A stretch of DNA of 64,000 nt from Flavobacteriales bacterium (GTDB taxonomy: Bacteria; Bacteroidota; Bacteroidia; Flavobacteriales_F; PHOS-HE28). Below the pieces are notes generated by a model. It was not told the DNA's origin, did not search any database, and worked only from the letters and a program-made list of their open reading frames with translations. The stretch spans positions 248,001 to 312,000 of the forward strand of contig JACJZJ010000004.1 in assembly GCA_020635675.1 (NCBI GenBank), written 5' to 3'. Shown piece by piece: positions 16,863-26,323 of this stretch; the first letter of the stretch is position 1, and each line of letters begins with the position of its first letter. A program made the translations under genes and the position numbers.

Positions 16863-18115
16863 CGCACCGCGAAAACGGCGAGCAGCGCCCGTGCGATCAC
16901 ATAGGCCGACCAGCACCCCAGGCGCGACCACCAGTGCGCCCGGGCCAATTCCTCCCGGGTCACCTCGCGGCATTGATCGGCGATCACATCGTGGATCTCC
17001 TGCGCGAGGGACTGACCGAACGCAACGTCGGCGATGTCCAGGTTGAGCTCGATCGAGGCATGGTCGCTCAATCGGTTCACATTGAACGAACCCACCGTGC
17101 ACCAGGCCGCATCACGCACCGCGACCTTGGCGTGGAGGACCGTGGGCAGCAGTTCGTAGAGGCGCACACCACCCTCCAACAGGCGCGCATAGAGATGACG
17201 CTCCGCGTACTTGCTCAACCAGATGTCGCTCGGGCCGGCGAGCACCACACGCACATCGACGCCGCGACGGACCGCCTGCCGCATCCAACCCTGTACGCCG
17301 GGTCCGGGAAGGAAATAGCTCCCCATGAGAAGCACCTCGCGTTCGGCCTCCCGGAACAGTGTCCGATAGCTCCGGGTGATCTCGTTCCGGCCCTTCAGCC
17401 GGTCGTTGCGACGCACCCGCACAGGACACATCCGGCCCTGCCCGAACGAAGTGATGATGGCACGTCGGACACCCGCCCGCGGTGGCTCGCACCGGGTATT
17501 CCCACCGATCTTCAGCGGCCCACCGTTCCAGATCCCACAACAAACGCGTGCCAGGCGCCAGGCGGCCTCACCCTCCACCTCCACCGCCACATCCCTCCAT
17601 GCGGGCGCTCCGCCGATGTCGTTGTACCGGTCCGCTGCGTTGCGCCCGGTGACGAAGGCGATGTGGTCGTCCACCACGCAGACCTTGTGGTGCAGACGCC
17701 GACCAAATCGGAACCGGGGTGAGCGCCAGATCGGTTGAAAGGACCGCACATGGGCTCCGGCCGCACGCATGGCCTCAATGGATCCTTCATCCAGATCACT
17801 GGAACCAAAGGCGTCCAGAAGAACGAACACGCGCACCCCGCGGCGTGCCGCCCGGATAAGCGCATCCATCACCAGGTGCCCGGTATGATCGTTGGCGAGG
17901 ATGTACACCTGGAAATGGACCACCTCCCGGGCGGAGTCGATCCGGGCCACAAGCCGTTCGAAGTAGGCCGCCGCATCCCAGAGCAGGCGCACCCTGTTCT
18001 GCAGGCCATATGTATCCTCCTTCCGCACCGCGAAGGCGAATTTCGGACCTGGCCGCCGGACGCGAGGGCTATAGCGGGACCACCGACCAGGGGACGGCCG
18101 CTCGACACACATCAT
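16841..18115 (-). CDS. phospholipase D family protein, cardiolipin synthase-like
   Basis: A 424-residue protein with two HKD motifs, HHKVCVVDD (His142, Lys144, Asp149) and LHAKVAVRD (His328, Lys330, Asp335), each followed by the usual GRN or GSFN segment. In cardiolipin synthases the two motifs form one active site that joins two phosphatidyl groups. It lacks the N-terminal membrane helices of ClsA, resembling ClsB-type enzymes, and ends with a hydrophobic segment (WSAYVIARALLAVFAV). Tandem ATGs at 18115 and 18112 were taken as the start; the frame is open further upstream but would overlap the divergent gene at 18159. Closely spaced starts mean both promoters share about 45 bp. Confidence 0.85.
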   Translation of the reverse strand: MMCVERPSPGRWSRYSPRVRRPGPKFAFAVRKEDTYGLQNRVRLLWDAAAYFERLVARIDSAREVVHFQVYILANDHTGHLVMDALIRAARRGVRVFVLLDAFGSSDLDEGSIEAMRAAGAHVRSFQPIWRSPRFRFGRRLHHKVCVVDDHIAFVTGRNAADRYNDIGGAPAWRDVAVEVEGEAAWRLARVCCGIWNGGPLKIGGNTRCEPPRAGVRRAIITSFGQGRMCPVRVRRNDRLKGRNEITRSYRTLFREAEREVLLMGSYFLPGPGVQGWMRQAVRRGVDVRVVLAGPSDIWLSKYAERHLYARLLEGGVRLYELLPTVLHAKVAVRDAAWCTVGSFNVNRLSDHASIELNLDIADVAFGQSLAQEIHDVIADQCREVTREELARAHWWSRLGCWSAYVIARALLAVFAVRYRRDVA

Positions 18116-18158
18116 GGGATCGCCATAAATTGGGGCATTCCCCAGCCATTCCACCGCC

Positions 18159-20459
18159 ATGCACCTGAGAACGCTACCCGCTCTTCTGTCGCTCTTCTGC
18201 GCCTCGTTCGCCGGAGCGCAGGTCACCATCACCGACAATGAGATGCCCCATGCCGGCGACCAAACGGTGAGGACCCGGGCCTTCCTGGCCCCCTTCATCG
18301 ACATCGCCACGACAGGGCCGGGGGCGAATTGGGACTATGCCTATCTGCAGGCCAACACCCAGGATGTGTCGGATCAGCTCGATGTGTCCTCGACGAACAT
18401 CGTCTACGCATTGATCTACGCCGATCTGTTCTTCAACCCCAACCGCGCCAACGTGGCGACCGCCGGGGTGGACATCCCCTTCTACCAATTGCTGCCGATC
18501 ACCGACCCGTACACCTTCTTCTACCGTAGTCAGGACGAATTCAAGAAAGTGGGTTTCGGAGCGCAGATCGCCGGCATTCCCGCCCCCATCATCTTCGACC
18601 AGAAGGACGTGATCTATGAGCTGCCCCTGGACTATGGCAACACGAGCGATTCGCATTCGGCCTGGCAGGTGAACGTGCCGAACCTGGCGTACTACGGATA
18701 TCAGCAGGACCGGCACAACGAGGTCGATGGCTGGGGCACGATCAGTACCCCTTCGGGCACGTACGATGCGATCCGCGTGCGCACCACCCTTCTGGGCCAG
18801 GACACGATCGCCATCGACACACTGAGCGTGGGGTTCACCATCGACAGGCCCACGGTGCATGAATACAAGTGGCTTTCGCCGGGCCACCGGGTGCCGGTGC
18901 TGCAGGTGAACACCCTCGAACTCTTCGGTGCCGAACTGGTCACGGACATCTGGTTCTACGATGAGCCGCGCGCGATCGAGGTCGTGCAGCCGCTTTCCGC
19001 TTCGCTCTGTCCCGGACAGTCGTTGGATGTGACCTACGATGCCACTGGAGCCTACAATGCCGGTGGCCTCCTGATCCCGGCCAATCACTTCATCGCACAA
19101 CTCTCGGACGCCAGTGGCGACTTTTCGAACGCGGTGGACATCGGCTCGGTGACCTCGAACGTCGACGGCACGATCACCGTAACCATACCACTCGGAACAC
19201 CTTTCGGAACGGGATACCGGATCCGCGTCATCAGTGACAGTCCCTCGGTCACCGGCACGGACAACGGTTTCGACATCGCCATCGGCGTTGCGCCGGTCGC
19301 CGGCATCATGGTGAACGCCCCGACCGATCTCTGCGCGGGCGATCACATCACCCTGCAGGCCCAACCGGACATGGGCGTCGATTGGCAGTGGCAGGTGGAA
19401 GGCACGGACATACCAGGCGCTGTCGGTGCCACGTACGACGCCGCCACGACCGGCGCCTACACCGTGATCATTGCGAACACCTGCGGCACAGATACGTCCC
19501 AGATGGTCGCGGTCCAGGTGAACGACCTACCCGAGCACACCCTGGACACCACCACGATCACGACCTGCGCCGGCATCGCCGCCGCTCTTTCGGCCATCGA
19601 TGTATCCGGTCAGTCCCCGTTGAGCTACCAGTGGCTGCTGGACGGCCAGCCGGTCCCCGGTGGCACCGCCATCGATCTTCAGGCCATGGCGGAGGGGATG
19701 TACACGCTGATGATCACCAATACGAACACCGGATGCCAGTACACGACGGATGCCGTGTCCGTTGACGTAGATACGATCCCCGCACCGGTGATCCTGGCGC
19801 AGGACACCACCGCCTTCTGTGCCGGGGCCTCCGTTGGCCTGGTCACCGACCTCGTTCCAGGAGCCGGCTACCAATGGTCGCTCGACGGAGCGCCACTGCC
19901 GAACGACACCACGACACAGGTGGTGGTGTCCGATGGCGGCGACTATTCCGTGACCATCACGGACCAGAACGGCTGCATGGCCACCTCCGCGCCCGAAACG
20001 GTCACGGTGCATCCACTGCCGACCCAACCGGTGATCGCCCAATCGGTGGATACGCTGTTCACTTCCGGGAATGGAACCTTCCAATGGTCGCTCTATGGGA
20101 TACAACTGCCGGGGGAAACGGATAGTCTTTTGCTCACCGGTGTTCCTGGTGATTACACCGTGACGATCACGGATGCGAACGGTTGCAGCAGCACCTCCGA
20201 TCCGTACATGCTGATCAGTACCGGTCTGTCGCACGGGGTCCAGGGGAACGTCGCTGTCTATCCGATCCCATCGGACGGACGCTTCACCCTGCTGCAAGCC
20301 TCCGGGACCTATCAGGTGTATGATGCCATGGGTCGCCCGGTCCAACAGGGCACGGTCACCTCCTCAACAATGGAGCTGGACCTCACATCGGCAGGTGCTG
20401 GCGCTTACCTGCTGCGCCTGGCGGATGGCCCCACGACGTTCCGGCTCATCATCCGATAG
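18159..20459 (+). CDS. secreted protein with Ig-like repeats and a type A T9SS sorting domain
   Basis: A 766-residue exported protein. After the signal peptide comes a 270-residue N-terminal domain found in many flavobacterial surface proteins (opening VTITDNEMPHAGDQTVRT). Next are immunoglobulin/PKD-like repeats rich in Cys-Pro/Ala-Gly turns (SLCPGQSLDVTYDATG, DLCAGDHITLQAQPDMG, TTCAGIAAALSAIDVSG, AFCAGASVGL). The final 80 residues match a type A T9SS C-terminal domain (NVAVYPIPSDGRFTL, YQVYDAMGRPVQQG, GAYLLRLADG, last residues LIIR). Such cargo crosses the outer membrane through the type IX system and is usually anchored to A-LPS after CTD removal. No enzymatic domain is seen. Confidence 0.88.
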   Translation: MHLRTLPALLSLFCASFAGAQVTITDNEMPHAGDQTVRTRAFLAPFIDIATTGPGANWDYAYLQANTQDVSDQLDVSSTNIVYALIYADLFFNPNRANVATAGVDIPFYQLLPITDPYTFFYRSQDEFKKVGFGAQIAGIPAPIIFDQKDVIYELPLDYGNTSDSHSAWQVNVPNLAYYGYQQDRHNEVDGWGTISTPSGTYDAIRVRTTLLGQDTIAIDTLSVGFTIDRPTVHEYKWLSPGHRVPVLQVNTLELFGAELVTDIWFYDEPRAIEVVQPLSASLCPGQSLDVTYDATGAYNAGGLLIPANHFIAQLSDASGDFSNAVDIGSVTSNVDGTITVTIPLGTPFGTGYRIRVISDSPSVTGTDNGFDIAIGVAPVAGIMVNAPTDLCAGDHITLQAQPDMGVDWQWQVEGTDIPGAVGATYDAATTGAYTVIIANTCGTDTSQMVAVQVNDLPEHTLDTTTITTCAGIAAALSAIDVSGQSPLSYQWLLDGQPVPGGTAIDLQAMAEGMYTLMITNTNTGCQYTTDAVSVDVDTIPAPVILAQDTTAFCAGASVGLVTDLVPGAGYQWSLDGAPLPNDTTTQVVVSDGGDYSVTITDQNGCMATSAPETVTVHPLPTQPVIAQSVDTLFTSGNGTFQWSLYGIQLPGETDSLLLTGVPGDYTVTITDANGCSSTSDPYMLISTGLSHGVQGNVAVYPIPSDGRFTLLQASGTYQVYDAMGRPVQQGTVTSSTMELDLTSAGAGAYLLRLADGPTTFRLIIR

Positions 20460-20478
20460 CAGGACGGGATCCTTTCCG

Positions 20479-20502
20479 GACCCGGTCGTACGGACCAGGG
20501 TC
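20479..20502 (+). terminator. candidate hairpin after the type A T9SS cargo gene
   Basis: GACCCGGTC and GACCaGGGTC pair as a nine-base stem with one bulged A around GTACG. There is no T-run, so termination would be weak or factor-dependent. It lies between two convergent genes. Confidence 0.4.
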
Positions 20503-20524
20503 AAGGCAGCGTGATCGGCTCCGT

Positions 20525-20764
20525 TCATGCACCGTGGTCATGGCGGCGCCTCTTGATCGCCGTGTTGGCGGCATCCACCAGCAGGTAGCCACCCATCAGG
20601 CAGACCAACATGAGCATGAACATGAGGAAATGTCTTCCCGTGGTACCCGTGTCGATCAGATAGACCCGAGGTAGGAAAACACACAGGCCGACCACCCACA
20701 GTGCGTAGCCGAAGATCCGTTCATGGACGAGCTTTCGCATAGCCTTGTCCGGTACATATGTCAT
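20525..20764 (-). CDS. small membrane protein, unknown function
   Basis: A 79-residue protein started at MTYVPDK. It has two hydrophobic segments (YALWVVGLCVFLPRVYLI and FLMFMLMLVCLMGGYLLV), a short basic loop between them and a strongly basic end (IKRRRHDHG), suggesting both termini are cytoplasmic. The frame is open further upstream (ATG at 20818, TTG at 20824), but that part is not hydrophobic or conserved-looking and would run up to the divergent gene at 20836. No family is recognised. Confidence 0.5.
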   Translation of the reverse strand: MTYVPDKAMRKLVHERIFGYALWVVGLCVFLPRVYLIDTGTTGRHFLMFMLMLVCLMGGYLLVDAANTAIKRRRHDHGA

Positions 20765-20835
20765 GCCGGAGAACGAGTCGGAATGCAATGCGCGCTGGCG
20801 TGGTCGTTGTACATCCATGGGCAAATGAGCTTATC

Positions 20836-21345
20836 ATGAAAAGATCGATGACACCAGCACTCACCTTCCTGTTCTTCGCTTCGAGCCTTCCTTTCCACCT
20901 GTCCGGACAAAGCACCGCCATGAAGGATTGCCAGTGCGCGAACGTGCGCCTGGATGATTCCTGGTGCCTTGCTGACCTGGTGTTCGAGGGGACGGCCGTT
21001 TCCGCCGATACGGTCTTTCAGGTCGGGGAGGTGAAGAAGTATGATACGGACCCCTTCCACCGCGTGGGCGTTCATTTCGAGGTGGACAAGCTGCTGAAGG
21101 GCGGCCCCGCTTATCCTATGGTCGTGAACACGGCAATGGTCGACAACGATCGCATGTTCCGCTTCATCACCGGTCGGCGCTACCTGGTCTTCGCGACACG
21201 CGATGGAGAACGTTGGCGGACGGACCGGTGCACCCCCACACGTGCCGCGGACGACATCGGACCGGGGTTCCTCGACAGTCTGAACTACGTGCGCGAGGGG
21301 CACATGTGGGCCGGGCATCGCCCCCTCAACGTGCCTTGCCAATAG
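20836..21345 (+). CDS. secreted Cys-containing protein, netrin/TIMP-like appearance
   Basis: A 169-residue exported protein: signal peptide (LTFLFFASSLPFHLSGQ), then a Cys-x-Cys at the mature N-terminus (MKDCQCANVRLDDSWC), followed by VFEGTAVS and a VHFEVDKLLKG segment. The arrangement of an N-terminal CxC, an exported signal-loss motif (F-x-G-x-V) and a strand leading to LKG recalls the NTR/TIMP-like OB-fold proteins seen in many bacteria. A further Cys pair (DRCTPT and the terminal VPC) could form disulfides. The match is by eye only and the role is unknown. Confidence 0.65.
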   Translation: MKRSMTPALTFLFFASSLPFHLSGQSTAMKDCQCANVRLDDSWCLADLVFEGTAVSADTVFQVGEVKKYDTDPFHRVGVHFEVDKLLKGGPAYPMVVNTAMVDNDRMFRFITGRRYLVFATRDGERWRTDRCTPTRAADDIGPGFLDSLNYVREGHMWAGHRPLNVPCQ

Positions 21346-21430
21346 TGTGACCCCGGTCCACGGAACGGGGGATCCGTTCCCCATGGGCATCCACGTCCGA
21401 GGAAGGCATGGGCGCATTGCCACCGCCTGC

Positions 21431-21438
21431 TATCTTTG
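21431..21438 (+). promoter_or_regulatory. promoter -7 element TATCTTTG for tRNA-Ser/tRNA-Pro
   Basis: Perfect TAnnTTTG element 30 nt before the tRNA-Ser 5' end. No TTG is seen at the expected -33 distance. It probably drives both tRNAs. Confidence 0.5.
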
Positions 21439-21468
21439 CCGCCCGCTTGGGCCGAAGGGTCCCAGCCT

Positions 21469-21558
<90 letters not shown>

Positions 21559-21631
21559 TCCCGGTCGCCGCGCACATGCGGAGGTGATCGGAGCACGAAA
21601 GGAGCCAGCGATGGTCTCTTGAAATCCTGTT

Positions 21632-21706
21632 CGGGGTGTAGCGCAGCCCGGTTAGCGCACCTGCTTTGGGAGCAGGGGGTCGTGCGTTCGAATCGCACCA
21701 CCCCGA
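21632..21706 (+). tRNA. tRNA-Pro (anticodon TGG)
   Basis: A 75-nt cloverleaf: acceptor CGGGGTG/CACCCCG, anticodon stem CCTGC/GCAGG with loop TTTGGGA giving TGG, T arm GTGCG-TTCGAAT-CGCAC, discriminator A. The C1-G72 pair and A73 are proline identity features. It lies 74 nt after tRNA-Ser. Confidence 0.95.
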
Positions 21707-21771
21707 CGAACAGCAAGGATGGCGCGGCCTGCGCCCAGCGCCGGAGCGCCCGTGATGCAATGTCGCGGGCC

Positions 21772-21779
21772 TACCTTTG
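21772..21779 (+). promoter_or_regulatory. promoter -7 element TACCTTTG of the thiolase gene
   Basis: Perfect TAnnTTTG, 24 nt before the thiolase ATG. The region 17-23 nt upstream lacks a clear TTTG. Confidence 0.5.
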
Positions 21780-21803
21780 CCCCCTTCAAAACACGCATTG
21801 CAC

Positions 21804-22982
21804 ATGGCCCGTGAAGTCGTCATCGTATCCGCCGTCCGCACACCCATCGGCAGTTTCCTCGGTTCGCTCGCATCCGTTCCCGCGCCCAGGCTCGGGGCCA
21901 CCGCGATCCAGGCCGCGCTGCAAAAGGCGGGTCTCGATCCGAAGGAGGTGGACGAGGTGTTCATGGGTTGCGTGCTGCAAGCCGATCTTGGTCAGGCGCC
22001 CGCGCGTCAGGCCTCGATCTTCGCCGGGATCGGTCCCAATGTGCCCTGCACGACCGTGAACAAGGTGTGCGCGTCCGGCATGAAGGCGATCATGCTCGGG
22101 GCCCAGACCATCCTCAGTGGTGACAACGATGTGGTGGTCGCCGGTGGCATGGAGAACATGAGCAGTGTGCCGCACTACCTCAACGGTCGTGGCGGACAGA
22201 AGCTCGGGGACATCAAGCTGACCGACGGCATGGTGAAGGACGGATTGACGGACGTTTACCACAACTATCACATGGGCAATGCCGCCGAGCTCTGCGCGCG
22301 CGAGTGCCAGATCAGCCGGGAGGACCAGGACGCGTTCGCCATCGAGAGCTACAAGCGGAGCACGGCCGCCTGGAAGGAGGGCCGGTTCAAGGGGGAGGTG
22401 GTCCCGGTGGAAGTGCCGCAGCGCAAGGGGGATCCGCTGGTGTTCGCCGAGGACGAGGAATACAAGAGCGTGAACTTCGAGAAGATCCCGCAACTGAAGC
22501 CGGTGTTCGACAAGGCCGGTACGGTGACCGCCGCGAACGCCAGCACCCTGAACGACGGTGCGGCGGCCCTGGTGCTGATGAGCGCTGAGAAGGCCAGGGA
22601 GCTGGGCTTGAAGCCGATCGCCCGGATCGTTTCCTACGCCGATGCCGCACAGGCCCCGGAATGGTTCACCACCGCACCGAGCAAGGCCCTGCCAAAGGCC
22701 CTCCAGAAGGCCGGGCTCGACGCCGCCAAGATCGACCTGTGGGAGTTGAACGAGGCCTTCTCCGTGGTGGGCATCGCCAACAACCGGGAGATGAAGCTCG
22801 ACCCCGCAAAGGTGAACGTGAACGGCGGTGCGGTGAGCCTCGGCCATCCGTTGGGCTGCAGCGGTGCCCGCATCATCGTGACGCTGATCAACGCCCTCCG
22901 GCAGCGCGACCTGAAGCGGGGTGCCGCCGGCATCTGCAATGGCGGTGGTGGCGCGAGCGCGATGGTCGTGGAGGTGCTCTAG
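21804..22982 (+). CDS. acetyl-CoA C-acyltransferase (thiolase II)
   Basis: A 392-residue thiolase, the normal length for a biosynthetic acetyl-CoA acetyltransferase. The nucleophilic Cys is at about 89 (NKVCASGMKA), the His of the GHPLGCSGAR motif at about 348 and the second Cys at about 378 (CNGGGGAS). NEAF (WELNEAFSVV) is present. The enzyme condenses two acetyl-CoA to acetoacetyl-CoA, or the reverse in degradation. No other beta-oxidation or PHB gene is adjacent, so direction is undetermined. Start at MAREVV; the upstream nine codons overlap the promoter region. Confidence 0.93.
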   Translation: MAREVVIVSAVRTPIGSFLGSLASVPAPRLGATAIQAALQKAGLDPKEVDEVFMGCVLQADLGQAPARQASIFAGIGPNVPCTTVNKVCASGMKAIMLGAQTILSGDNDVVVAGGMENMSSVPHYLNGRGGQKLGDIKLTDGMVKDGLTDVYHNYHMGNAAELCARECQISREDQDAFAIESYKRSTAAWKEGRFKGEVVPVEVPQRKGDPLVFAEDEEYKSVNFEKIPQLKPVFDKAGTVTAANASTLNDGAAALVLMSAEKARELGLKPIARIVSYADAAQAPEWFTTAPSKALPKALQKAGLDAAKIDLWELNEAFSVVGIANNREMKLDPAKVNVNGGAVSLGHPLGCSGARIIVTLINALRQRDLKRGAAGICNGGGGASAMVVEVL

Positions 22983-23002
22983 GTCCGCTGCACTTCTTGC
23001 CT

Positions 23003-23779
23003 ATGACCGATACCGCGCGTTCGAGCCCAGTCATCTGTCCCCTCTCCATCGTACCGGTGCGCAGGGAACCCGGCGACCGCAGCGAGATGGTCTCGCAATG
23101 GCTCTTCGGCGAAACGGGTGAACGCATCGAACAACGCGACGGATGGTCGCTGGTGAAGTTCGACCACGATGGCTATGCCGGCTGGGTGGACGACAAGCAG
23201 GTGCTCGCCTGCGACACTCCGAACTACGACCCCGACCTGCGCGTGATCGATCAGACCACGATCCTGGACCTCGGCGATCGTCAGGTGCTCCTCCCCTATG
23301 GTGGCGTGCTGCCCTTCTACGCGGACGGCGCGATCCTCTGGGGCGAGCGACGCATACCGGTCAAGGCGGTGACCAACCAGCGTGCGGATGGTGAGCGGGC
23401 CGAACTCCTGGACCTCTACCTCCATCCGTTCCTAGGGGCGCCCTATCTCTGGGGTGGCCGAACGCCCGGTGGCGTCGATTGCAGCGGGATGGTGCAGATG
23501 CTCTTCATCCTGATGGGCATCTATCTGCCGCGCGACGCCCACCAGCAGGCCGAGGAGGGCGATGCCGTGGAACTGGTCGACCTCGCCGTACCCGGGGACC
23601 TTGCGTTCTTCGACAACGACGAGGGCCGCATCACCCATGTCGGCATCGTGCTCCCCGACCACCGCATCGCCCACGCCAGCGGTCGCGTTCGCATCGACAA
23701 GCTGGACCATCAGGGGATCTTCGATGCGGAGCGCCAACGGTATTCGCACCGACTGCGGCTGATCCGGCGCGTGCTGTAG
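23003..23779 (+). CDS. NlpC/P60-family cysteine peptidase with SH3 domains
   Basis: A 258-residue protein. Residues about 10-70 form a bacterial SH3 domain (VPVRREPGDRSEMVSQWLFGE, GYAGWVDDKQV), a second SH3-like segment follows, and the C-terminal half is an NlpC/P60 domain with Cys160 (GGVDCSGMVQ), His212 (ITHVGIVL) and His224 (IAHASG) as the catalytic set. These enzymes cut gamma-D-Glu-diaminopimelate or related bonds in peptidoglycan peptides. There is no signal peptide, which fits the cytoplasmic muropeptide-recycling enzymes similar to YkfC. It starts 20 nt after the thiolase stop. Confidence 0.88.
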   Translation: MTDTARSSPVICPLSIVPVRREPGDRSEMVSQWLFGETGERIEQRDGWSLVKFDHDGYAGWVDDKQVLACDTPNYDPDLRVIDQTTILDLGDRQVLLPYGGVLPFYADGAILWGERRIPVKAVTNQRADGERAELLDLYLHPFLGAPYLWGGRTPGGVDCSGMVQMLFILMGIYLPRDAHQQAEEGDAVELVDLAVPGDLAFFDNDEGRITHVGIVLPDHRIAHASGRVRIDKLDHQGIFDAERQRYSHRLRLIRRVL

Positions 23780-23800
23780 CCCGTTGGATCCTGTCACGCT

Positions 23801-26161
23801 TCAGAACCGCAATGTGTATTGCAGCACGGGGAGCAGCCCGAGCTGTGGGACATCCACGATGCGTTGCTTCGTACGGTCGTAGTCCTGGTATACCGTGGTG
23901 CTTCCGCCGAGCACGTTCTGCACATCGACCTTGATCTCGTGACTGGTCTTCGGTCGACCTTCGCGGTAGGCGATCACCACGTCGAGCTTGTGCACCGCGT
24001 CCCCTTTCTCGCTCCACGCGGAAGGTGCGTCCACTTCCTCACCGGCGGCCTGGCTGGCCGCGAGATCGATCGGGGTGCGGTATTGCCCGCCGACCACGGA
24101 ATACCGGAATCCTGTGGTGAGCACGCGGTCCCTGCCGGCGCGGCCGAGCTTCCATTCCTTGCCGGCGAGCACGTTGCCCACCACACCCAGATCGAAACGG
24201 GAATGGTGCCAATGGCCGTCCAATGCCTTGTATTCGGCGCTGCTCACCGAGGCAGTGGCCAGGGCATGCCATCCATGGGTGAAGAACTTCTCCACGGACA
24301 GTTCCAGACCGGTATTGTGGCCGGTGCCCTTGTTCACCAGATCACGCGTGGTGAACCAACCGTCGTAGTTCGCCAGACAGAAACTGCTGTTGGGATCGTT
24401 CTCCACCGGCAGGTCATAGAGATACTGGTGGTAGGCTTCGACCTTCAGTTGGACATCCTCTGCCAGTTGCTGCTCATAGCCCAGGACGATGTGGGCGGCG
24501 CGTGACAGTCCCAGGTCGGCGTTGGGTCGGTATGTGGTCCCGTCCGCATCGACATCCTGCGCGAGGTAGGTCATGATCGTCTCGGTGCGCGAATGGAGAC
24601 CCGCTCCGAGGCTGATGGCCCGTTCGGGCCGCGGCTGCCAGCGGACCGCCATGCGCGGCTCGATGCTGGTGCTTCCGTTCAAGGCGTAGTGGAGCGCATG
24701 CAGACCACCGGTGACCGTCCATCGTTCGGTCCAACGGTACTTCCAGCTCGTGAACGCCTGCAGCGTGGTGGCGGCGCCACGGGAATCGAGCTGGGTGACC
24801 AGTCGCTGGGCATCAGGCTCCCAGCTTTGGCCATGCATGCGGTAGTTCTCCACGGAAACGATGATCCCGTTGCGGACCTTCAGGCGCTCGTTCAACCGTG
24901 TGTTGAGCACGGTGGTGCCCCGCACGGTCCACTTGTCCAGCGCGTCGATGGCGCGGTCCTCCAGCGCCCCTTCGCCGGGTGCGGGGTCCTCCTTGTAATC
25001 GGTGGAACTCCCGTTCCCGCTCAGGCTGACGGTGGAATAGAGGTAGTTGTTCTTTCCGATGAGCAGCGTGTGCGTCAGACCGGCCACGCCCATGTAGGAT
25101 CCGAAGTCGGCCCGGCTGAAGAGCGTATCCTCCACCACACCGCGATCCTCCTGCAGGATGTGACTGAGGCCACCCAGACCGAAGAGGGAGAAGGTGCCGG
25201 CGCGACCTGTCGGAAGGTGCACATGGAAGGCCCCGTCGGTGTATTTCGGCACGCCCTGGTAGTCCACGATGCCGGCCTGGTCCAGCAGGGCCAGTGTGGA
25301 ATAGCGGTAATTGACCAGGTAGGATCCGCCCTGGGCGCCGAGCGGACCCTCCGCCGTGAGGTCCGTGCCCAGCACACCCGCCTTCAGCGTGTACTCCCGC
25401 TTGTGGTCGTTGCCCTTCCGCAGACGCATGTCGAAGACCGCACTGGTGGCATTTCCGTAATCCGCCGTGAAGGCCCCGGTGTAGAATTCGGAGTTGTCGA
25501 TCACATCGCTGTTCAACACATTGATCGGCCCGCCGGTGGATCCCTCCTCGCTGAAGTGGTTCGGGTTGGGGATCTCCACACCTTCCATGCGCCAGAGCAC
25601 ACCCTTGGGGGAATTGCCACGAACGATGATCGTATTGTCCCCGGCCGGATCACCCGCCACGCCCGGGAAGGTGCTCACCATGCGGGCGGGATCATTGATG
25701 CCCCCGGCGATCCGGGAGGTCTCCTCCACGCTGATCTCCCGTCCGCTCAACAGGACCATGTCGTTGCGCAATTCGCCCTTCCGGCGGGCATTGGTCACCT
25801 CCACCTCCTGCATCTGCACGATGGACTCCTGCAGGCGGAGCTCCAGCACCGTCTCCTTCGCCGTGTTCACCAGGATGTTCTGAAGCCGTTGCTCCTCGTG
25901 GCCGAGCATCCGCACATCGAGGTCGATGCGACCGGCAGGTACATCCGCGATGACGAATCGACCGTCCATATCGGTCGTGCCGCCGAGCAGGGGTTCCGAT
26001 CCCACCACAACGACCGTGGCGCCGAAGAGGGGTTGATGTGTGTCGAGGTCGACGACCGTGCCGCGTACGGTGCCCTCCGCAACGGCGGGCCGGTCCTGTG
26101 CAGAGAGCACGGTCCGGGCGAGCAGCAACGCAATGGTCAGGGTGGATCGGAAGGGATGCAT
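23801..26161 (-). CDS. TonB-dependent outer-membrane receptor with a carboxypeptidase-regulatory-like N-domain
   Basis: A 786-residue receptor: signal peptide (LTIALLLARTVLSAQ), a CarboxypepD_reg-like domain (GTVRGTVVDLDTHQPLFGATVVV, about 31-112), a plug domain (NTIIVRGNSPKGVLWRMEGVEIPNPNH) and a barrel ending in an aromatic residue (LQYTLRF). The opening of the plug (ARRKGELRNDMVLLSGREISVEE) is seen in receptors that lack a SusD partner, and none is encoded nearby. The substrate may be a siderophore, peptide or metal. It stands alone and converges on the NlpC/P60 gene. Confidence 0.9.
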   Translation of the reverse strand: MHPFRSTLTIALLLARTVLSAQDRPAVAEGTVRGTVVDLDTHQPLFGATVVVVGSEPLLGGTTDMDGRFVIADVPAGRIDLDVRMLGHEEQRLQNILVNTAKETVLELRLQESIVQMQEVEVTNARRKGELRNDMVLLSGREISVEETSRIAGGINDPARMVSTFPGVAGDPAGDNTIIVRGNSPKGVLWRMEGVEIPNPNHFSEEGSTGGPINVLNSDVIDNSEFYTGAFTADYGNATSAVFDMRLRKGNDHKREYTLKAGVLGTDLTAEGPLGAQGGSYLVNYRYSTLALLDQAGIVDYQGVPKYTDGAFHVHLPTGRAGTFSLFGLGGLSHILQEDRGVVEDTLFSRADFGSYMGVAGLTHTLLIGKNNYLYSTVSLSGNGSSTDYKEDPAPGEGALEDRAIDALDKWTVRGTTVLNTRLNERLKVRNGIIVSVENYRMHGQSWEPDAQRLVTQLDSRGAATTLQAFTSWKYRWTERWTVTGGLHALHYALNGSTSIEPRMAVRWQPRPERAISLGAGLHSRTETIMTYLAQDVDADGTTYRPNADLGLSRAAHIVLGYEQQLAEDVQLKVEAYHQYLYDLPVENDPNSSFCLANYDGWFTTRDLVNKGTGHNTGLELSVEKFFTHGWHALATASVSSAEYKALDGHWHHSRFDLGVVGNVLAGKEWKLGRAGRDRVLTTGFRYSVVGGQYRTPIDLAASQAAGEEVDAPSAWSEKGDAVHKLDVVIAYREGRPKTSHEIKVDVQNVLGGSTTVYQDYDRTKQRIVDVPQLGLLPVLQYTLRF

Positions 26162-26323
26162 GTGGAGGGCTGTGTTTGGGTTTCCGGGAGTAGGACGGCC
26201 ATCCCCTGGAATACCCCCATCCGATCGGAAAAGAATTCGTCACCCACCGGGACCGGACCCGGGTCGCGGGTATTGGCGGACGCTCCACGTGCGATATCTT
26301 CCCTCGATCAAACCCCCTCCATC

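Noticed and set aside
24593..26323. Long plus-strand frame opposite the TonB receptor gene, in frame with the gene at 26324
   Set aside because: Only the last 147 codons (from 26324) have a signal peptide and family-like sequence; the rest is antisense to the receptor.
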